Shown here piece after piece: positions 41,817 through 53,308 of a stretch of 64,000 nucleotides of DNA. Origin of the DNA: Pyropia yezoensis (lineage: Eukaryota; Rhodophyta; Bangiophyceae; Bangiales; Bangiaceae); the NCBI GenBank assembly GCA_009829735.1, contig CM020620.1:8138545-8202544 (forward strand), read 5' to 3'. A program made the position numbers and the translations under genes. The notes under the pieces are model-generated. The model was not told the origin of the DNA. It was given only the letters and a program-made list of their open reading frames with translations, and did no database searches. How positions within the stretch are numbered: the first letter of the stretch is position 1; every line of letters starts with the position of its first letter.

Positions 41817-42911
41817 GGTGCCGCCCAAGATCCAGGTAGCCAACCCGGTCTACCAGAGGATCTTGACTGTGAGACCTACGCCCTCCACAACAAGTCGGTG
41901 GCGTATGGTCCTGACCAGGCCCGAGCCATGGGCCGTGCCAAGAAGAATGCACTTCATTCTTTTGGGCACAAAGCGGAGTGGGACGGAACTCCCCCCCTCC
42001 GTGTCTTTGAGTTCCTACGTCGTTTCACAAAAGCCTGTGACGACAATGCCATAAGTGAAGGCATGGCTTTTTACATGCTACAGGAGTTTACGAAGGGCGA
42101 CCTACGGACAGAACTTATGTCCGTCATGCCCAGCTCCTCAAGTGGAGGCGCTCGGGAGGTGACGTCCTATTTGGAGCTCGTCAACTGGTTGTTGAGAGCC
42201 ATGGTTGATGAGGCAGCGCTGGCTTCTCAAGTCGAGGAGTGTACGCAAGCCCATCAGGAAGAGGCGGAGGACGAGTTGTCCTTTGCGGAGCGAGTCCGTA
42301 AGCTCAACAATCTTCGTGGGTTTCTTCATCCACAAGCTGTGGTGAAGAGTCGGTTTGTGGAGGGACTCCATTGGTCAGTCCGGATGGAGACCCGGGAGCA
42401 TAACACTGCCCGGGCGACCCTGGCCGAGTTGGCCAGGTTCGCCTATCGCAGAGGCGAGGCCTACCGCAAAATGCGGGAAGAACAACGCCAGGAGCGTCAG
42501 GCCGAGTTGGCCAAGGAACGGGAGGAGGCGCGCCAGGCCAGAGAGTTGAGAGAGGCACGCCGAATCCGCAAGGAGAGGGTGGTAGCTGCCGTGGGAACTT
42601 CCCAGGGTATCCCTTCGTCTTCCCCAGTTGGGAAGACCCCTCCCGGAACGGACCATCGGTGTTGGAACTGCAACTCCGATGGTCACTGGGCATATGATTG
42701 CCCCAAGTTGAGTAAACGCATCCAACAACTTGTTAGGAATGCGAGTAAAAAGTCGGCTACGAACGAAGTACGTTCACGCCGCGAGGGTGGGTCTCGACCG
42801 GTCGTTGCGGTCGCCACACCCTCGGCGGAGGGGGCGGACACGTCGTCCTCGGACTCGTCGTCTTCCTCCCCGCCCTCAGATTCGGACGCCAAGTCGGCGG
42901 GAAACGAATGA
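41817..42911 (+). pseudogene. Element C2 gag, N-terminally truncated
   Basis: The frame is open from just after a TGA (41814) with no ATG until 41928. The capsid-like core has TPPLRVFEFLRRFTKACDDNAISEGMAFYML and a coiled-coil, highly charged segment (EEQRQERQAELAKEREEARQ). The nucleocapsid knuckle CWNCNSDGHWAYDC is a complete CCHC. An acidic Ser/Asp tail ends at TGA 42909-42911. Only about 90 bp separate it from the LTR, and the long Pro/Ser-rich N-terminus seen in A and B is missing, so the leader and 5' gag were probably deleted. The stop overlaps the pol start in ATGA. Confidence 0.88.
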
Positions 42912-45900
42912 CCGTTGGGGCTGGTCGTCCGAAGCTCACAACGGCAGCCTCGGCCAAGTGGGCCAGGAGGACGAACCAACCGTGCCGGATACTGCGGCGA
43001 CCTAAGGGAGTCCGCCCACCTCGGGTAGGACTCCCCAAGAACGTAAACCCACGTCGGGTCATCGCGGTGCTGACGGGTGAGAACTTCCGGGTGGCTGGAC
43101 GGGTGCAACTTGCCCCCGGCCGTGCATGCTGTACCCGTATCGTACTTGATACCGGGTCAGGAGCCTCCTTGATACGCAAGGCGCTATTACCAAAGGAGGT
43201 GAAGCTCCAACGCTGGAGGTCCAAAGCTGACCATATGATTGACATCAATGGTGGGGTACTTCCCATCGTTGGTGCCGTGACCCCACCAACTAGGTTGGGG
43301 ACCCATGAGGTCGACGTGACCTATGGCGTAGTTGAGAATATATCGGTACCCCTGCTTCTGGGTACCCCTTATGTTGTTACACAAGTGCCTTTGATTTGTG
43401 GCCCTGAGTACTGGGTCAAGTTGATGAATGGGGAGACTATCCCCATCCTTGGTAAGGGAAAGTCTGTGGCTCCTGTGACAGTCTCACTGTCGAAGCCTGT
43501 TTGTTCGGTGAGGGAAGGGTTTACTGCTACCCTGCGTCTAGCCCGTAAAGTCACGTTGCCCCCCAACTCGGTGGCGCACGTTGATGTTGTAACTGATTTT
43601 ACGGGGAACGGGTTGGTGCACCCTCACCCCCGTCTTGCTCGCAAGCACCAAGTGCATGTTGCCCTTTGCACGATGGACTCCGAAGCCGGAGTCCCGTGGA
43701 GGATCCAGGTGATGAACCTGAGCCCGACGCCCAAGTACTTCAAGTCGGGAGCCAAGTTCGGCTATATCGACCAACACGAGGGACCGGTAGTAGCGGTCAC
43801 CCTCAACGCGGGCGCAAGTAGCGACCCGAAGTCCGGAAAGGAGATGCATCAAGCCAAGTCGGCCGCCTCTCCTCAACCCCATGTGAACATGGAGGGTGTC
43901 CCCCCCAGGTTGAGGGTTCAAGTTGAACGCCTCTTGGACCAATATCACAAGTTGTGGGATGGTCAATTGGGACTCATGAGAGCCACCCAACACCGGATCG
44001 AGTTGAAGCCCGGTGCACCCCCTATACGCCAACAACCGTATAGGGGAGGACCTCGTTCAAGGGCCCTCGTTAAGGAGCAAGTTGCTCGCATGGAGGCCCT
44101 CGATGTGATCGAGGCCAGCAACGCCGAGTGGGCGAGTCCGGTGGTTATCGTCCCCAAAGTTGATGGGACCCCCCGGTTTTGTATCGACTACCGTAAGCTC
44201 AACGAGAGCACGGTGAAGGACAGTTATCCCCTACCTAGGATGGATGACTGTCTGGACTCTCTGGGGGAGGCAAACGTGTTCTCTACCCTGGACTGTAACG
44301 CGGGGTACTGGCAAATTCCCATTGCCCCGGAGGACAGGCATAAAACTACCTTTACCTGTCACTGTGGTACCTACCAGTGCAAGCGTCTACCGTTTGGTCT
44401 GTGTAACGCGCCGGCAACTTTCCAGCGCGCTATGGACATGATTCTGGCCGGAGTACGGTGGCAGATCTGTCTTGTGTACCTAGACGATATCATTGTGTTC
44501 TCCCGAAGTCCGGAGGAACACATTGGCCATCTTGGCCAGGTGTTTAAGCTACTTGCTGACGCCGGTGTGTCACTGAAGGCGAGTAAGTGCCACCTCTTTA
44601 CTCAAGAGGTGGAGTACTTGGGACATGTTGTCCATCCGGGGCGTCTCAGTGTTAACGAGAAGATCTTGAGGGCCATTCGTAAGGCTCAGTACCCCCGCAC
44701 CCAGACCCAGATGAGGAGCTTCCTCGGGATGTGTAACGTGTACCGACGTTTCACCAAGGGCTTCGCCAAGGTGGCGAAGCCGTTGAATGAGCTAGTGAGC
44801 TCGACGCTACCGAAGAACCTGCCTCCCCCAAGTCGGGTGGAGCAGGAATCCTTTGAGACTCTTCGAGACCTTCTGCTGAAGCCCCCCATCTTGGCTATTC
44901 CCAGGTTGGGAGGCCACTACATCCTGGATGTGGACGCTAGCTACGACCAACTTGGTTGTGTGTTGCTTCAGCAGCAGCCGGACAAGGAGTACTTGCCGGT
45001 GGGATACTTCAGTAAAGGGCTGAACTCGGCCGAGAAGAACTACGGAGTCACCGAGTTGGAAGGACTCGCAGTGGTGTGGGCGGTGACGTCACTTCGTCAC
45101 TACCTGGAGGGTGAGAAGTTCCTCATCCGCTGTGACCACCGCGCGTTGCAATTTATCTTCAAGACGGACTGTACGAACACTCGTCTCAACCGGTGGAGGG
45201 TGCGACTGGCACCCTTCAATTTTGACATTGAGTACCGACCTGGCAGGCAACATGCCCTTGCCGATGGCCTCTCTCGGGTACCCACCGAGGGGCTGGACAC
45301 TAACCCAGTTGATGAGGACATCCCCATCGTGGGGGTAGTCACGCGCTCGGGTCAGGCGTTGAACCCCGAGGCGCCAAGGAACAAGAAGTACTTGCCCCTG
45401 TCCCTGGACGAGGTGGTGAAGGCCCAGGCCGAGGATCCCTTCTGCAAGTCGCAGAGGGATATACTGGATACAGTGGTAGAGACGCGTTTCTTTCTGGGAG
45501 ACGATGGCCTCCTCATGAGGAGGGGGGTATTCCAGGGGACCGAACAACTTGTCGTCCCCGCATCCCTCAAGGACAGTATCCTTGAGAGGGAGCACAACGC
45601 TCCCACGGGTGGACCCCTGGGGTCTAGTAAACTGTACCAGACCCTGAGGACCAGGTACTACTGGCCGTCCATGGTGGTGGACATCTACAGTTGGGTGGCT
45701 GCCTGCACAAGTTGTGCACAGAATCGTCTGATGGAACGGCGGCCTACTACGGCTATGCTATTGTTCCCGGCCAAGGAGCCCTTCGCCGCGTAGGCGATGG
45801 ACATCCTTGGGCCACTGCCCGTGACCGAGGATGGCAACCAGTACCTCCTGGTCATCTGTGACCGCTTCACGAAACTTACGCGAGCGATCCCACTCGCAGA

Positions 45901-46891
45901 GATCACGGCCATGTCGGTCGTGTCAGCTTCCCTAGATCACTGGGTTGCCGCGTATGGCATCCCAGATAGTACACTATCGGACAATGGACCGCAATTTGCG
46001 TCTGTACTGTTTCAGGAAGTGCTGGATATGTTGGGGGTTAAGGAAAACTATGCCACCCCCTACCACCCACAAACTAATGGACAGGTGGAGCGCTTCAACA
46101 AAACTATTGTTAGGCAGCTGCGCCACTATGTGAGTGAGCACGTGAAGACGTGGGACCAATACATTTCTATCCTTACTACTGCCTACAATTCGCAGGTTCA
46201 CTCATCTACAGGGGAAGTACCCCTCGCTTTTGTGACCCCCCGTCGCGTGCGGTCTATTGCCGTGCGGCGGTCGCTCCCAACTAGGGAGGATGGTGGCAGT
46301 ACGCCTACTCCTACTGAGAGTAAGGCGGAGTTCGCCGCTAGGCTTGAAAACCTCATCCCTAAAGTCAGGGCTGAGATGGACAAAGCACAAAAGCGCTACA
46401 AGCGTACCTTTGACAGAAAGGTGCGCAATGCTAAACATGTCCCCGAGCAGGGTGACTGGGTGCTGGTACACTCGCACACCCCAACTGGGTGTAAGCTGGT
46501 ATTCCAGACGAAGGGACCGTACCAGGTCCTTCGTACTGATGGGCGGCGCTTCACCATCGAAAGTGACGATGGGGTCCGCACAGTGAACGGACAGGACGTG
46601 GTCAAAGTTGCACCACCGCCTGCAGGCGACCCAGCTTGGGCGCGTGCTTTGGAAGCGTGGCGCCTCCCCTCACTGCCTGCGGCCAAACAGGGCCCGCAGG
46701 AGTACGTGTTCGATAAGTTCATCGACCACGGATGGGATGAAGACACTGACCGCCTCATGTTGAGGGTGCGTTGGTTTCGCTACAAAGCCAAGGATGATAC
46801 GTGGGAGTATGTGGAGGACCTTCCCGCTGAGAAGGTCCGGGCGTACTGTGCCCGGAATGAGATAGACCCTAACAGCCCTCCCTCAACGTGA
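42908..46891 (+). pseudogene. Element C2 pol, one nonsense codon
   Basis: One frame of 1328 codons from ATG 42908 to TGA 46891, interrupted only by TAG 45791-45793 just before the integrase AMDILGPLP motif. Protease IVLDTGSGASLIRK; RT FCIDYRKLNESTVKD, FGLCNAPATFQRAM and YLDDIIVFS; RNase H RCDHRALQFIFKTD; integrase zinc region and D,D,E core (Glu in QVERFNKTIV); C-terminal chromodomain through DTWEYVEDL. The start codon overlaps the gag stop (ATGA), so pol may be made by termination-reinitiation instead of frameshifting. It is the most complete pol of the window. Confidence 0.94.
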
Positions 46892-47001
46892 GGGAAGGCC
46901 GAGCAACAGTGCCAAGAGAGTGCTTCAAGTCGAAGTGGTACGCAGAGTAGCTTCAACTACAGCCCTAACCCTCACACTCTCACAACAAAGGCAGCTGCCA
47001 A

Positions 47002-48945
47002 CTAGGCACGCATGCTAGACTCTCCCACTCCACGGCCCTCGCCCTCACGTGGAGGCGAGCGGCGAGACCCACGCCGATAACGGTCACCACTCGTTGGAGG
47101 GGGCGGCGGCTCCAAGTCGGAACCGTCGCGCCCCTCACGGTCGCGCAAGTGGCGCCGACCGTGGCCACTCTTCTGCCTGGTCTTGCGCGCAAGTTTGCGA
47201 CGCAGACGCTGGACAGACTCCGTCTCCGACGGGGTAGAGGACTCCGAAACGGAGTAAGACAACTCGTCTTCCGATACGGAAGGAGAGCGCCGCGAGTGTC
47301 GGCGACGACGGCGAGGAGGCGAGTATGCCCGGCTCGCGCGACGTTTGCCACGCCCAAGTGGGGCTGGCTGGGGCATAATAGCCCCAATGCGAGCCAACTC
47401 GGCTGTCATAAACTCCGCCACGGACTCGCAACTCGCGGTCGCCACTGCAGTACGAACGCGCTCCTCAAGTTGAGGAGTCTCGGAACTCTGTAGGGTTGCG
47501 GTCGACGCGGCCAACCAGGAAATGGTGCGCACCAACGTGGTGATCATCATCTCTGCGGTTAGAGGCGTGGGCGGCAACACCATCTTGGGGTATACCGTCA
47601 GGAGGGTGGCCCCCAAGTTGGGAGACACCGGTGTGGATGACTCCACGGCCACGCTGATCGGGATGTTCCCGTGAGGCTGGAAAGGAACAGGAGGAAGCGG
47701 AGGGGCACGCCGAGGTGGCGGTACCCGGGTGTAACTGCGACCCCGACTTGGGGCCCCCGCAGTGGGTTGAGTCATATGGTCATCATAGGACGGCACGGCC
47801 ATAACTATGGGCTTGTCCGGGGGTGGCGCAGTGTGGCGATCCATCCCCGGGGCATACGGGTAGTCCCCGATGCCCAACCCCTCTCGTAGGACCACACGGC
47901 CGTCGTGAAGTTCACGAGCGACCCATACGAACTGGCGAAGTGCGCCATCTTCCTTGGGCCCACAAGTGGGGCGGCGCAACTTGTGCTCAATGCTCTCCCA
48001 CTCGATAAACTTATGGAGCCGGAGCATCTCCTCAAGTAGAGTGAGTTGTCCTGATGAGCACCCCTCAGCAACTAGCTGAGGGGTGAGCTGTTCCAAACCT
48101 TGGAGGAGCCGGAGGGGGAGATGCCAGAGCATCCCCCGCCGCTGAACACAGGACACCCAGGTCGACATGACCTCGAGGAGCCACTGGGTGGCCAACATGG
48201 CCCACACCAGGTGATCAGGGGCAGCCGTCAACATGAAGGAGCCGGAGTGGTCAAGCAACCGTGGCAACAACGCCGGGAACCCGTAGGGGACCTCAACTTG
48301 AGGCCACCACTCGGGCTTCTTCGGATAGTACTGCTCCTTACTGGCAGCAGACTGTTGAGGAAACTCAAGTTGAGCCGAGGTCACCAAGTAGGGACCTCGC
48401 CGGAAGTCTTTCTCCATCTGCACATCAAAGTGATGAGTGTGCGGATCGGCCTCGTGGAGGTACGGTGGGCGAGTTGCCACAGCGTCCCACGTGAAGGTCG
48501 GCAAGTCGCCGGGACCCGGGATAGTTCCCCCGCGGTCCACCATGGCCTTGGCACGCTGAACGTCCTCAACCTCCTCATCGTCCAGGAAGGCAAACTGGTC
48601 CGTCCTGAAGCCGGCAGGGAACCCGACCCTACGGGGATATTTCTCCCGAAGGTGGCCCCATACCCGACCCATCGCTGCGCCAAGTCGGCCACAGCGAAGA
48701 ACAGTCAACCCCTCCTCATAGAGAGGCCAAGCGGGGTAAAACCACCGCCCCAAGGCCTCACGCGGGACAACTTGTCCCGCCTCCGGGGGAGACCCCGCCG
48801 TCAACCCGAAGCCGGGTGACGCGGGAGTCCCATCCCCCGGAGCGATCGCGGAGCCCCCGCCGGAAGTCCCGGCGGGTGCTGCACCGTAGCTGGTGTCCTC
48901 CATACGCTCATCTAGAGAGTCCTTCTCAACTCCCGGGGTCGCCAT
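47002..48945 (-). CDS. Accessory antisense ORF of element C2, intact, 647 aa
   Basis: Same position, length and layout as the C1 copy: stop 111 bp past the pol stop, ATG 48945. The two proteins differ by a few dozen scattered substitutions at most (for example VETDSLDER against VEKDSLDER, RRPTRGPK against RRPTCGPK) with no insertion, deletion or stop over 1944 bp, whereas the matching pol genes carry five lesions between them. The globular motifs EWWPQVEVPYG, LLDHSGSFML and GMLWHLPLRLL, the Pro-rich linker, the helical domain and the Arg/Ser tail are all kept. It would be transcribed leftward from within or near the 3' LTR. Function unknown. Confidence 0.8.
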   Translation of the reverse strand: MATPGVEKDSLDERMEDTSYGAAPAGTSGGGSAIAPGDGTPASPGFGLTAGSPPEAGQVVPREALGRWFYPAWPLYEEGLTVLRCGRLGAAMGRVWGHLREKYPRRVGFPAGFRTDQFAFLDDEEVEDVQRAKAMVDRGGTIPGPGDLPTFTWDAVATRPPYLHEADPHTHHFDVQMEKDFRRGPYLVTSAQLEFPQQSAASKEQYYPKKPEWWPQVEVPYGFPALLPRLLDHSGSFMLTAAPDHLVWAMLATQWLLEVMSTWVSCVQRRGMLWHLPLRLLQGLEQLTPQLVAEGCSSGQLTLLEEMLRLHKFIEWESIEHKLRRPTCGPKEDGALRQFVWVARELHDGRVVLREGLGIGDYPYAPGMDRHTAPPPDKPIVMAVPSYDDHMTQPTAGAPSRGRSYTRVPPPRRAPPLPPVPFQPHGNIPISVAVESSTPVSPNLGATLLTVYPKMVLPPTPLTAEMMITTLVRTISWLAASTATLQSSETPQLEERVRTAVATASCESVAEFMTAELARIGAIMPQPAPLGRGKRRASRAYSPPRRRRRHSRRSPSVSEDELSYSVSESSTPSETESVQRLRRKLARKTRQKSGHGRRHLRDREGRDGSDLEPPPPPTSGDRYRRGSRRSPPREGEGRGVGESSMRA

Positions 48946-49283
48946 GGCTCTCCCCAAGTTGGGGAGACACGCTCTGGCTATCGCGGCACGAGACCCGCCT
49001 CGAGTTGAGGGGGACTCGGATCGTGGGTATACGGGTGGCCTCCCCAGCGTGGGGCGGCCCAGTGGAAGGTGAAGGGGAGGTGGTGGTGATGGTGAAGTGC
49101 GAACCGAAGAGAGCAAGCTGCCGAGTGGGCAAGCTTGAGGAGAGGGGCGGTCAACGTGATTGCCTCCACATCCGCGTTACGTACTCCAGGGGGGAGAGCA
49201 AGTCGCGCCCCCAACGCCGAGACGTGCGTTTACGCACCCCCTCACAGGGCCGACCGGGTCGGTCGGAACTGAGGAGAGGGGAG

Positions 49284-49752
49284 TGTGGCAGTATTGACCC
49301 CCAGGTAGGGGGGCAACACGTGCCATGCAAGGGGCGGCAGGCCACTAGCCTGATCCGTTTCTCCCCCTGCATTTGGGTCCATATTCCCTAAGTTTGGGAT
49401 AGTTAGCTTAGTAGTAAATCCAACTTGGATTTGAGGGTTTTCTGCATTTATCGTCTTGCATTTTCGTGTGGCCCGGTGGGCAGGTGCTGGGGTGGGAGAT
49501 TCTGAGTGGCGAGATTCTGAGTGGACCCTGGGGGGATAAGGGAAGGGACAGCGGGGCTTGGCCCTGCGTCCCCGTCCCGACCAAGAAACTGTTGGACCAC
49601 ACACCATCCTCTTGTTTGTCCGTGGGGGGTTTGCCCCACAACAGGGACAGAGTGTGTGCGACTTACACTTCTTCCGGTTCCCCCGACACGGGAGGCAGCC
49701 CTAGCACACCGCCCCAACTTGGGTGCCGTGTGTGCTAGTGGTTTTTGCCACA
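49284..49752 (+). repeat. 3' LTR of element C2
   Basis: 469 bp, TGTGGCAG...TTGCCACA, preceded by GAGGAGAGGGGAG. Confidence 0.93.
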
Positions 49753-49896
49753 GTTAGGACCGCTGGTGGCGGCGGTGATGGCGGCAGCGGTGGGCGGTGG
49801 CGGGGGCGATCGTGGACACGACGGCTTTGTCAGCGGCCGTGGCGGCGGCGGCACCGGCGGCGGCGCCCTGGTCGGCCGCAGCGCCGCGGCCGGTGC
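49753..49896 (+). repeat. GGC/GGT-rich low-complexity stretch between C2 and D
   Basis: About 144 bp dominated by imperfect GGC/GGT triplets. It may be target DNA of both elements. No gene. Confidence 0.6.
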
Positions 49897-50468
49897 TGAA
49901 GCATCCCTGGCCCCAACTTGGCGCTGACCCGGGAAGGCGACCAGGGGGCACCAGGTGCCAGAACACGACCACCGTGTGAGAATGATTGGCGGCCGTGGCC
50001 CGTGCCCGGCACTGGGATGCGGTGGGCGACGCTATCCACACGTGAGAGAGGGACTTCTCATGGGTTTTTGCATATTTTTGAGGGACTTGATTTGAGAGAA
50101 TTTGAGTGTCAGAATAGTGAGTGAGAATAGAATTAGTAGTGATAGTGGCCCCCGACCTGACGAGGTTAGACTTGGATCGGGGCCACTCGGGGGTAGGGGG
50201 GGGCTACCAGTCCAGCGTGCCGAGGCTCCCCCAGAGGAACGTCCAGAGGGACAGCGAGGCGCCCTTGGCCCGCGCCCTCAGGGAAAAAGACAACTGCGCG
50301 TTAGCTTCCCTCTTCCGCGTGTGCACTACCGTGCGTATCTGTTCGCTCTGCCAGCAGGCACGTGAGGCAACAGGCATACCACTCTCGTAGTTCCCCTTTC
50401 TGTGTTACCTGTCCCTTTCCCCCGAGGGATATCGACACGTGTCTGAGAGGATCGAGTTTTATACCACA
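49897..50468 (+). repeat. 5' LTR of element D
   Basis: 572 bp, diverged member of the element B LTR family in the opposite orientation. No partner LTR. Confidence 0.9.
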
Positions 50469-50472
50469 TATT

Positions 50473-50490
50473 TGGTGGAGCAGCAAGGGA
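50473..50490 (+). other. Putative primer binding site of element D
   Basis: TGGTGGAGCAGCAAGGGA, 4 nt after the LTR, nearly identical to the element A site. Confidence 0.65.
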
Positions 50491-50680
50491 TAGTCGGAGT
50501 GTTTGAGAAGAGACATTTGGGAGCAGCGGTTGGGTTGTTCCTGTTCTGTCCTCTTCTGTGGTTTGGGAATTAGTTGCACCCGTTCACGGGAATCCCATTC
50601 CTGGCTCCCCAACCCCTCTCTTCTGGTCTGGCGATCTTTGGACGCGCAGGTCACTGGACTGTGGCTGTCAAGAGACCAAC

Positions 50681-52440
50681 ATGGCTACCCTCCCTGACAC
50701 GACGGTGCACGAAGGGGTAGACCCCGCGTCCCGTGACGCATCCCTGGTCACCGCGGGCGACGGTGCCCAACCCGGCGTTCTCCCTACGGGTGAAGCAGAC
50801 CTGGGCGTGACATCCGGTAGCGGACTGGAGTCTACAGGCGGCCAAGTACCTCCTGCTCCTGTTCCTCCGGCTGTCCCTCCTGTGGGGGCCTCCCTGGGGT
50901 CAATGGCGTTTGATTCCGCGCGAAACAGACGACTCGCTCTTGTCGGTCCTACTCCTGACATTCCAGGGATACCCCCTGGTGTATTTACTCCTGGACCTAC
51001 ACATGGTAGCTGGGTGTATACACCCCTTCCTGTGGGCGCTAGCAGTGCCAGAGGCACCGCTGTACCTCGTTCTACGGGTCCCCCTGAGACCTTGACTCCT
51101 GGGACCGGTCAAGCTTTTCCTCCCCGGCGTCCTATGCGGCGGGAAACTCCAAGACCGGTAACTGGAGCAGCCGGAGGCGGCGGCGTCGTCATCGTTGCTC
51201 TAGCACCAGCGAGACCAGTTCCTCCAGCTCTGAGGAGGGATACGGCTGGGGCGCATCCTCTTGTCCCACCCCGCGCAGGCTGGTCGAGTTTCACTTTTCT
51301 GCCCATCATGTGGGGGACGCCACCCTGAACAAGGTCACGTGTTGGTGCAAATGCCCGCTGGAGAACCAAGACCAAGGTTACACCCGGAAGATGGCCAAGA
51401 AGATGGCATCCCTGAACCGGCGCATGCAGCCGAGTTTCGGGGGACATCCTAAATTTTCTGGCAAGAAGCCGGCGCTTATCTTTGCCTTCCTGCGCCGGTT
51501 CGTCAAGGCATGCAACGACCACGATGTGTCCGTGGGCAAGGCACTCTACCTTCTTGTTAACTTCATGACCGGAGAAGCGGAGCAGCGGTTCGCACAGGTT
51601 CTACCAGACTCAGCCGGACACATCGTCGGGCGTACCGTTGGGAGCTATCTGGAAGCGGTCAACTGGCTCCTGTCCTACCACGCGGACGCGGATTCCCTGC
51701 GCAAGGCACTGGGAAAATTGAACCGGGCAACCATGGAACGACAAGAGACTCCAGAGGCCTTCGTCCGCCGTGTCCGGGAGATGAGCTAGGCTTGTGGCAA
51801 CGTTTACCCTGAGGACAGGCTCAAGATGATCTTCTCGGAAGGGCTTCCTGAATTTCTTCAAGTGGACGTTGAGAACTACAACCCGGAACACCAAGAGCAT
51901 ACCTTCCAGCAGCTGATGGCCCACACCCAGGGAAAATACTGGCAAGCCAAGGCCCTCCAAGCTCCCGTGGTATCGACTCCCAAGCCATTGTCGCGAGTTC
52001 GTCCCGGACCCGACAAGCATAAGGGAGGTGATAACCCTGTGCCGTTCCTGGCTGTTGGCGAGACCTCACCCATGGTGTCAAGTGACAAGTGTGGCGGCTT
52101 CGTCTCAAAGAAGCAACCTTCCTTAGTGGCTCTTAAGCAGGTCAAGAACCAGCGTTTCCGGTCTTGTTGGCTGTGCCAGAAGGAGGACCATATGTCCTAC
52201 CAGTGCCCAACCATCCCCAAGGATCTACAGGAGAAGCTCAAGCGTCAAGGACTAGTGTACGCTAAGGCCGTCAACTGGGCTGACCAGCGAGCGCCTTCCA
52301 AGACGGACAAGGCCCAGGTACATGCCATCCGGGTAGCAACCTTGCAGAGCATTACCGAGGCTCTAACCAAGGATGCTCCTACGGACTTTGACCTGGAGAG
52401 CGAGACCTCCAAGGAATCCTAGGACTCGGGAAACGAGTAG
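50681..52440 (+). pseudogene. Element D gag, degenerate
   Basis: ATG 50681 (MATLPDTT) matches the element B gag start. The Pro-rich N-terminus is intact to about 51120, where the frame breaks in the Arg/Ser tract. The capsid-like core resumes in another frame near 51310 (HPKFSGKKPALIFAFLRRFV). TAG 51787-51789 and TAG 52420-52422 interrupt it. The nucleocapsid knuckle CWLCQKEDHMSYQC is preserved. Clearly a relative of B gag, decayed by at least two stops and two shifts. Confidence 0.9.
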
Positions 52441-52660
52441 TGCAGGCGCTCTCCCCAAGTGCCTTCCCGAATCTCCGACGGCGAAGTACTTCTACATGTT
52501 TTTTCCTTGCGTGGCGGGAGAAGGGACGGCAGTTACCAGCTCAACTGGTAGACGCCTGGACACCCTGTTTGTTCAAGGGGACCTTGCTCGTCTTGCGTAA
52601 GGACAACCTCAAGATTAATTCTCGTATGCGTGTGCGGGACAGCCTCCCCCAGGCTGTGTG

Positions 52661-53308
52661 GCGCCGGATACGAGGCTCGGTAATACCCTGCTGAAGGGGC
52701 TCCACCTTAAACCCGGCGGGGCTTCGCCCGACGACGGGACACCTCACGCCCCCCACCCGCAAAGTCCCACTCTCGGGGACGACGGCTAACCGCGACCGGT
52801 ATCGGGTTACCGAACCACGGGGCAAGGACCTGAAGAGGGTCATGGATAACCATGGGAATACCCAGGTCAGCAACAGCCTCGGTGGACGCCCACCCACGGC
52901 GATTGGGCTCACCCGGCTGAGTACGCCGGATACGCAACGAGTGACGAGGCAAGGGGGAAGCCCCAGCCTGCGGGTCCCGGTACGGGGGAAGGGCCAACAC
53001 CCCAGCCCAGTTCACGGCATCGTGAACAGCCAGCAGGGCCTCGAACTCCCGGGCCAACCCGGTCTTGGCAGCTATCAGGTCCACGCCCAACTTCGCGATG
53101 TGCCGACGGACACCCGTCGGAAGATGAAACAGGCGCCCCTGCCGGCGGACGGACAGCAAGAAGGAGGAAGCCTGCCCGAGGGTAACCTCAAGGGTGAAGG
53201 TCCCCTGCAACGGGTGGACCGGCCGGGAGGCCAACACACTCCCGAAGTATCGGAGGCAGGAGCCGGTGTCAAACCGGGACGCAGGGGCGGGTTCCCAAAC
53301 GGGGGTAC
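52661..53308 (-). pseudogene. Fragment of an accessory antisense ORF inserted in element D pol
   Basis: About 650 bp replaces roughly 115 bp of protease sequence. Read on the minus strand it gives a frame containing LRYFGSVLASRP, RRQGRLFHLPTGVRR, EFEALLAVHDAVNW and ADLGIPMVIHDP. These match, in the same order, LLDHFGSVMLTAG, QRRGMLWHLPLRL, LTLLEEMLRLHKFIEW and GLGIGDYPYAP of the family C accessory protein. It lies antisense to pol, as the accessory ORF does in intact elements. There is no start codon of its own, no LTR and no obvious target duplication. It could be a rearranged piece of the element's own accessory gene or one captured by template switching. Confidence 0.6.

Larger units (their letters stand above)
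35052..49752 (+). mobile_element. Tandem Ty3/gypsy family C elements (C1 and C2) sharing a central LTR
   Basis: Order: [gap] pol C1, antisense ORF C1, LTR (41263-41730), gag C2, pol C2, antisense ORF C2, LTR (49284-49752). LTRs of 468-469 bp begin TGTGGCAG and end TTGCCACA, each preceded by the purine tract GAGGAGAGGGGAG (41250-41262, 49271-49283). The two visible LTRs differ at roughly thirteen positions by eye. The arrangement is what recombination between LTRs of two copies would leave. The 5' LTR of C1 is in the gap, so no target duplication can be tested; GTTAG follows the right end. Confidence 0.9.

Noticed and set aside
38977..48945. Antisense ORFs as envelope genes
   Set aside because: Position fits env, but the strand is opposite and there is no signal peptide, fusion peptide or transmembrane segment.
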